From JALHRI01 sp044351685 (GTDB lineage Bacteria > Pseudomonadota > Alphaproteobacteria > Rickettsiales > UBA3002): a DNA stretch of 10,110 nt. The stretch spans positions 1 to 10,110 of the forward strand of contig JBILFK010000040.1 in the NCBI GenBank assembly GCA_044351685.1. Reading direction: 5' to 3'. This document shows positions 6,551 to 10,110 of the stretch, piece after piece. The notes under the pieces were generated by a model. That model was not told the DNA's origin, ran no database searches, and saw nothing but the letters and a program-made list of their open reading frames with translations. Numbering within the stretch: position 1 is the stretch's first letter; the number at the start of each line of letters is the position of its first letter. The position numbers and the translations under genes are program-made.

Positions 6551-7783
6551 ATGCAACACACAACAACCGAAGTGATTATTGCGGGGGGCGGGCTGGTCGG
6601 TAATGCGCTGGCGCTGGCGCTTGCGAATGCAGGTATTCACAGCGTGGTCATCGACCCGTTACCGCGCGAAGCGCAGCTTGGCGGCATGTTCGATGGCCGC
6701 ACTTCCGCCATTGCGCTTGGCTCGGTGCGTATTCTGGATGCATGCGGTGCATGGCAATACATGGCGCAGCACGCGCAGCCTATTCTTGATATTCGCGTGT
6801 GCGATCAGAATAAGCCCGGCTTTGTGCATTACAAAAGTGCCGATGTTGGCGATGAGCCGTTTGGATATATTCTCGAGAACCAACAGATTCGCAGTGGCCT
6901 GTATCAGGCGATGGCATCGCGCAGCGAAATTACCCTGCGTAGCCCCAGCAAAGTAGAGGGGTTTGAAGCGGAACCGCACCGCATCACCGCACTGCTTGAT
7001 GATGGTGCACGCGTGACCGCGCCGCTGATGTTGGCGGCCGATGGGCGCTTTTCATCGCTGCGTGAAAAAGCCGGATTAGCATCACGCGTTATAAGCTATG
7101 GGCAAACAGCGATTGTGACTGTTGTCGAACATTCCAGGCCACATAGCGGCTTGGCGCTGGAATCGTTTTTCCCCGCTGGGCCATTTGCGGTATTGCCGCT
7201 GATGGGGAATCGCTCCGGTATTGTGTGGACAGAAGCGGACGCTGATGCCCCGCATTACCTTGCGCTTCCGGATGACGAATTCACTGCAGAAATTGAGCAG
7301 CGCATGGGTGGCGCGGAAACCTCGCTTTGGGGTAAAATTTCGGTGACGGGCAAACGCTTTTCGTACCCATTAAAACTGATGCATGCACAGCAGTTTACCT
7401 CTCATCGCTTTGCGTTGATTGGCGATGCCGCGCACGGCATTCACCCGATTGCGGGGCAGGGCGTGAATTTAGGTTACCGCGACGTGGCGGTGCTTGCCGA
7501 GTTGCTAGCCGAACAGCGCAAGCTAGGGCTTGATTTAGGTAGCGAGGCGTTGCTGAAGCGCTACCAGCGCTGGCGCAAATTTGATTCGGTGAGCATGACC
7601 GCCTCGACCGATTTACTGAACCGTCTATTCTCGAACAGCAACCCATTGCTTGGGCTGGCGCGCCGCGCTGGGCTTGTGGCCGTAGAACATATGCCGCCGG
7701 TGAAGCATTTTTTCATGCGCCATGCGATGGGCATGATTGGTGACTTGCCACGCATGATGGAAAAACCTACAAAAGCAGCATGA
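6551..7783 (+). CDS. ubiH: UbiH/UbiF/COQ6-family FAD-dependent hydroxylase (ubiquinone biosynthesis)
   Basis: This is a flavoprotein monooxygenase that hydroxylates the aromatic ring of ubiquinone precursors using NAD(P)H and O2. It is 410 aa, the usual size. The N-terminal FAD-binding Rossmann motif is GGGLVG at residues 12-17, with an acidic D35 ending the second strand. The DG motif is LAADGRFSSLRE (D164-G165). The GD motif is ALIGDAAHGIHPIAGQGVN (G291-D292), diagnostic for the UbiH/UbiF/VisC group. Which ring position it modifies cannot be told from sequence alone, since alphaproteobacterial UbiH, UbiF, UbiI and UbiL types look alike; the symbol is therefore provisional. The ATG at 6551 has AAGG 9 bases upstream. 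A TTG at 6515 would add 12 residues with no family similarity. The gene overlaps argE by 4 bases. Confidence 0.9.
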   Translation: MQHTTTEVIIAGGGLVGNALALALANAGIHSVVIDPLPREAQLGGMFDGRTSAIALGSVRILDACGAWQYMAQHAQPILDIRVCDQNKPGFVHYKSADVGDEPFGYILENQQIRSGLYQAMASRSEITLRSPSKVEGFEAEPHRITALLDDGARVTAPLMLAADGRFSSLREKAGLASRVISYGQTAIVTVVEHSRPHSGLALESFFPAGPFAVLPLMGNRSGIVWTEADADAPHYLALPDDEFTAEIEQRMGGAETSLWGKISVTGKRFSYPLKLMHAQQFTSHRFALIGDAAHGIHPIAGQGVNLGYRDVAVLAELLAEQRKLGLDLGSEALLKRYQRWRKFDSVSMTASTDLLNRLFSNSNPLLGLARRAGLVAVEHMPPVKHFFMRHAMGMIGDLPRMMEKPTKAA

Positions 7784-8952
7784 ACACTTCGGTAGCATTT
7801 GATGATGTGATTTCGATTCTTGCCACGCTGGTAGGCTTCGATACCACGAGCAGCGAGACGAATCTGCCGCTGATTGGTTGGGTAGAAGACTATCTTGCGG
7901 CGCGCAGCGTGCCGTATTTACGGGTGAATGCAAGCGATACAAAAAGTTCGCTGCTGGCATGTATTGGCCCTAAAAAACCCGGAGGTATTGTGCTTTCTGG
8001 CCATACCGATGTGGTGCCCACCAAAGACCAGTGCTGGAGTGCGCACCCGTATTTTCTTTCGGAATTGAACGGGTTGTTTTACGGGCGTGGCACCAGCGAT
8101 ATGAAATCGTTTTTAGCGCTGGCGCTTGCCTATATTCCGTATTGGCAATCGTTACCGCTTTCGCAGCCTATCTGGCTTGCATTTTCGCACGACGAAGAAA
8201 TTGGCTGTTTGGGTGCTACTCCCATGGCGCAGGCCATTTTAGCGCAGGGCGCTTCGCCCTCGCTGGTGGTGATTGGCGAGCCTACCGAAATGCAGTTAGT
8301 GAGTGCGCACAAAGGCATTCACTCGTTTGAAACGGTGGTCACCGGCAAAGAAGCGCATTCGAGCATGCCGCATCAGGGTGCGAACGCAGTGATGGAACTT
8401 GGCGCACTTATGCACGAGCTGAACCTGATTCGTGATGCAGCAAAGCGCCAGCCGCCAAGCGGCGCCGAGCGGTTTACTCCAGCCTTCAGCACCGTGCATA
8501 TTGGGGTTATCGAAGGCGGTGTTGCGCGTAACATTATTCCGCGCCAAGCGCGCATGTTATGGGAAGTGCGGCCAGTCCCTGGTGAAAATCTGGAAGCATT
8601 GCTTGCACCGTTTTGTGCGCGTGAAGCCGCTATCGATTCACAGCTCAAAGCACATGATCCGCAATGCGGTGTGCAAACCCGCAGCCGCAGTGTAGTACCC
8701 GGCCTTGCAAGCACGGCTGAAAACACACCGTATCTTTCCCTTGCCATGCGCTTGGCAGGCACCAATCAAAGCCACTTTGTTGCCTTTGGCACTGAAGGCG
8801 GATTTTTTCAGCAGCACGGCTTACCAGTGGTGATTTGCGGGCCAGGCTCGATCGATCAGGCACACCAGCCGGATGAATTTATTTCCAAAGAACAATTACA
8901 TCTAGGCATGGAATTTATGCAGCGCCTGGGCACATGGGCAAGCGGCGCTTAG
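7780..8952 (+). CDS. argE: Acetylornithine deacetylase (M20 metallohydrolase)
   Basis: It hydrolyses N2-acetyl-L-ornithine to ornithine and acetate, a step of arginine synthesis in the linear pathway. It is 390 aa. The M20 dinuclear zinc ligands are in place: H75 and the adjacent D77 in SGHTDVVP, the bridging D107 in GRGTSDMKSF, the catalytic E139 with ligand E140 in HDEEIGC, E167 in GEPTEMQ, and H362 near the C-terminus in DQAHQPDEF. The middle part (KGIHSFETVVTGKEAHSSMP) is the start of the dimerisation domain. GEPTEMQ and the C-terminal GPGSIDQAHQPDEF fit ArgE better than the succinyl-diaminopimelate desuccinylase DapE, the main alternative. The ATG overlaps the ubiH stop in an ATGA, so the two are very likely co-translated. 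Confidence 0.9.
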   Translation: MNTSVAFDDVISILATLVGFDTTSSETNLPLIGWVEDYLAARSVPYLRVNASDTKSSLLACIGPKKPGGIVLSGHTDVVPTKDQCWSAHPYFLSELNGLFYGRGTSDMKSFLALALAYIPYWQSLPLSQPIWLAFSHDEEIGCLGATPMAQAILAQGASPSLVVIGEPTEMQLVSAHKGIHSFETVVTGKEAHSSMPHQGANAVMELGALMHELNLIRDAAKRQPPSGAERFTPAFSTVHIGVIEGGVARNIIPRQARMLWEVRPVPGENLEALLAPFCAREAAIDSQLKAHDPQCGVQTRSRSVVPGLASTAENTPYLSLAMRLAGTNQSHFVAFGTEGGFFQQHGLPVVICGPGSIDQAHQPDEFISKEQLHLGMEFMQRLGTWASGA

Positions 8953-8998
8953 CGTTGGCACTATTGACGCCATGATACGCAACGACTATATACACAGC

Positions 8999-9391
8999 AT
9001 GTTCACTAAAACCACCAATCAGATCAAAGTCACCGCGATACCACGGTTTCTGCAGGAACATTCCGAGCCGGGCGAAGACCATTACGTGTGGGCGTACACC
9101 ATCCAGCTTGAAAATATGGGGAGCGATACTGTGCAGCTGGTGAATCGCTACTGGAATATTACCGATGCGCAAGGCCTGATTCAGGAAGTAGAGGGCGAAG
9201 GGGTGATTGGCGAACAGCCGGTGTTGAAGCCCGGAGAAGCCTTTCGTTACACTAGCGGCACCGCGCTCAGCACGCCTTCGGGCATTATGCATGGCAAATA
9301 TGAAATGACCACGCCTGCGGGAAGCCGGTTCCACATTGATATCCCGGCATTTTCACTCGATAGCCCGTATCAGGCCACGCGATTGAATTAA
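8999..9391 (+). CDS. apaG: ApaG family protein
   Basis: This is a small all-beta protein of the ApaG/F-box-associated fold. In enterobacteria the gene is linked to cobalt/magnesium homeostasis and ApaH, but its molecular role is unsettled. With the start at 8999 it is 130 aa against about 125 in E. coli. The family pattern is clear: an N-terminal TNQIKVTAIPRFLQEHSEP, then YVWAYTIQLEN, NRYWNITDA, the conserved GEGVIGEQPVLKPGE (66-80), YTSG, and G-YEM near the end. An upstream in-frame ATG at 8972 would add 9 residues outside the family alignment. Neither start has a good Shine-Dalgarno. It sits 46 bases after argE in the same direction and may be part of that transcript. Confidence 0.92.
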   Translation: MFTKTTNQIKVTAIPRFLQEHSEPGEDHYVWAYTIQLENMGSDTVQLVNRYWNITDAQGLIQEVEGEGVIGEQPVLKPGEAFRYTSGTALSTPSGIMHGKYEMTTPAGSRFHIDIPAFSLDSPYQATRLN

Positions 9392-9420
9392 ATCGCTTAT
9401 TTCTTTCATTCGGTAATAAT

Positions 9421-9448
9421 TTGGTAACACTTTTCGTGTTAATATACG
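9421..9448 (+). promoter_or_regulatory. Possible promoter with an internal palindrome, before the unknown 125-aa gene
   Basis: TTGGTA (9421-9426) and TATACG (9443-9448) are spaced 16 bases apart and would start transcription at or just before the ATG at 9454. A perfect 6-bp inverted repeat, TAACAC (9425-9430) with GTGTTA (9436-9441) around TTTTC, fills the spacer. That is where a repressor operator would sit. It may equally be a simple hairpin. Confidence 0.4.
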
Positions 9449-9453
9449 CTGGT

Positions 9454-9831
9454 ATGAGTATAGGTTCAGTAAATATGGCCGCCATGCTGGCGGATCAGCA
9501 ATCCAGATCTGGCGGTGAGCCTGGGTTTGGCCTGTTTGGTTTGCTGCGCGATGTGCAGTTTGCACCGATTCTCGATTTAAACGGTTCGTTTCTTGGCAAG
9601 CCCATTGGTGGTAGCATTATTGCCAGTTTTATTGCTGGCGGTGTAGTGAATAAAAAAATGAACATGAAATTTTTGAATGCGATTAAGCAAGCTGCCGAAC
9701 AAATTTCACAAATGAACCGCCAACAGCTTGAGCAATTGGCACAAACCATGCGTTCTACAGGTAATATTGCTGCCTTAACTCCGGAAGTCGCGGGAATGAT
9801 GAGTTCATCGGGCATATCGCTCAACCACTAG
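9454..9831 (+). CDS. Protein of unknown function, 125 aa
   Basis: I do not recognise this protein. It starts MSIGSVNMAAMLADQQ. A glycine-rich segment with FGLFGLL follows at about residues 27-33, and then LNGSFLGKPIGGSIIASF with IAGGVV, a small-residue-rich hydrophobic stretch at about 43-66 that could be a membrane-associated helix. After it comes a Lys/Met patch (NKKMNMK) and an amphipathic, Gln-rich helix with coiled-coil character (about 73-104, including QAAEQISQMNRQQLEQLAQTM). The tail is Ser/Met-rich. There is no signal peptide of the usual form. The frame is open upstream to a TTG at 9421, but I chose the ATG because the stretch before it looks like promoter. No Shine-Dalgarno is visible, and with the promoter proposed at 9421-9448 the mRNA would be nearly leaderless. 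It stands alone between apaG and the lipoprotein gene. Confidence 0.7.
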   Translation: MSIGSVNMAAMLADQQSRSGGEPGFGLFGLLRDVQFAPILDLNGSFLGKPIGGSIIASFIAGGVVNKKMNMKFLNAIKQAAEQISQMNRQQLEQLAQTMRSTGNIAALTPEVAGMMSSSGISLNH

Positions 9832-9873
9832 TTGAGCTTGGTATTCGCTTATATTTAAGTCATTGATTCCTAT

Positions 9874-9907
9874 GGTGCCGAGCTATGCACCCAGTGCATA
9901 TCGCACC
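9874..9907 (+). other. Strong hairpin in the spacer before the lipoprotein gene
   Basis: A perfect 7-bp stem, TATGCAC (9884-9890) with GTGCATA (9894-9900), closes a 3-base loop CCA. An outer 5-bp stem, GGTGC (9874-9878) with GCACC (9903-9907), is separated from it by an internal loop. No T-tract follows on either strand, so it is not a typical intrinsic terminator. It could be a protein-binding palindrome or the first element of a structured leader. Confidence 0.6.
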
Positions 9908-9931
9908 TGCGAAATCAGCACTCCTCATTAA

Positions 9932-9999
9932 TGGTTTTTTACCCCATAACCCTCTCAGGGAAGCGACCTTGAGAAACATCAGGGCACCCTAAAAAACCA
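9932..9999 (+). promoter_or_regulatory. Nested stem-loop in the leader of the lipoprotein gene
   Basis: A perfect outer 10-bp stem pairs TGGTTTTTTA (9932-9941) with TAAAAAACCA (9990-9999). Inside it, TCTCAGGG (9953-9960) pairs with CCTTGAGA (9967-9974) over 8 bp including one G-T wobble, with loop AAGCGA. CCC (9950-9952) may extend this stem to GGG (9982-9984). The outer stem ends 1 base before AAGGAG, the ribosome binding site of the lipoprotein gene, so folding could affect translation initiation. It matches no riboswitch class I can recall. Confidence 0.5.
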
Positions 10000-10011
10000 A
10001 AGGAGCTTAGC

Positions 10012-10110
10012 ATGTCCATGCGCAAACTGACACTCGTTTTGATACTCGCTGCACTCTCTGCGTGCTCTTCCGAGGAGCCAAAAATTGCCACGCTGGCCAA
10101 TAACCAGCCC
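10012..10110 (+). CDS. Putative lipoprotein (partial, 3' end off the window)
   Basis: Only the first 33 codons are in view. MSMRK, a hydrophobic core and the lipobox LSAC (residues 15-18) form a type II signal peptide, so Cys18 should become the lipid-modified N-terminus. Residue +2 is Ser rather than Asp, which by the enterobacterial rule favours sorting to the outer membrane by the Lol route, whose carrier LolA is encoded in this window. The ATG at 10012 has AGGAG 6 bases upstream (10001-10005); Met3 is a less likely start. The mature start, SSEEPKIATLANNQP, is not enough to assign a family. A complex folded leader lies in front. Confidence 0.85.
   Translation, partial: MSMRKLTLVLILAALSACSSEEPKIATLANNQP

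Noticed and set aside
8972..8998. The longer start for ApaG
   Set aside because: The 9 extra residues fall outside the family alignment and no Shine-Dalgarno supports either choice. It is kept only as an alternative.
1..10110. A defence island, phage, integrative element or CRISPR array
   Set aside because: No transposase, integrase, nuclease-system genes, tRNA-linked att sites or spaced direct repeats are present; gene content is conserved housekeeping throughout.

Overview
The window reads as chromosomal core genome of an alphaproteobacterium with moderate GC content. The evidence is a small-type SRP RNA gene directly upstream of dnaX, the ftsK - lolA - xthA group with a ubiH-type hydroxylase close by (a gene set I recall as typical of Alphaproteobacteria), and a DUF1150 protein, a family I know mainly from that class. 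I cannot name the genus. I see no phage, transposase, tRNA or CRISPR.

Layout. Positions 1-1596 (minus) hold dnaX, the clamp-loader tau/gamma subunit, running off the left edge. The 356-base gap up to ftsK holds the SRP RNA gene (minus, about 1742-1834) with its own intrinsic terminator, and the divergent upstream region for ftsK. Then come ftsK (1953-4271), a long inverted repeat (4274-4399) and lolA (4460-5080). A DUF1150 gene (5184-5405) follows. An unlisted 34-codon ORF starts on its stop codon and runs 12 bases into the 3' end of convergent xthA (5498-6286, minus). The 264 bases between xthA and ubiH carry a clear minus-strand terminator with no gene in front of it, which may end a small RNA. 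ubiH (6551-7783) and argE (7780-8952) overlap by 4 bases, with apaG (8999-9391) just behind. An unrecognised 125-aa gene (9454-9831) follows. The window ends in a lipoprotein gene (from 10012) behind a leader full of stem-loops.

How the genes relate. DnaX and FtsK act in replication and chromosome segregation, and XthA in base-excision repair. SRP RNA delivers membrane proteins such as FtsK to the inner membrane. LolA carries mature lipoproteins across the periplasm, and the last gene encodes a protein of that class. The UbiH-like enzyme and ArgE serve quinone and arginine synthesis. Their overlap suggests one transcript rather than one pathway.

The protein-coding genes are mostly housekeeping. 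The parts that known features do not explain are all small or non-coding: the 34-aa membrane ORF, the orphan terminator, the long inverted repeat, the folded lipoprotein leader, and a palindrome inside the probable promoter of the unknown gene. I found no convincing new multi-gene system.
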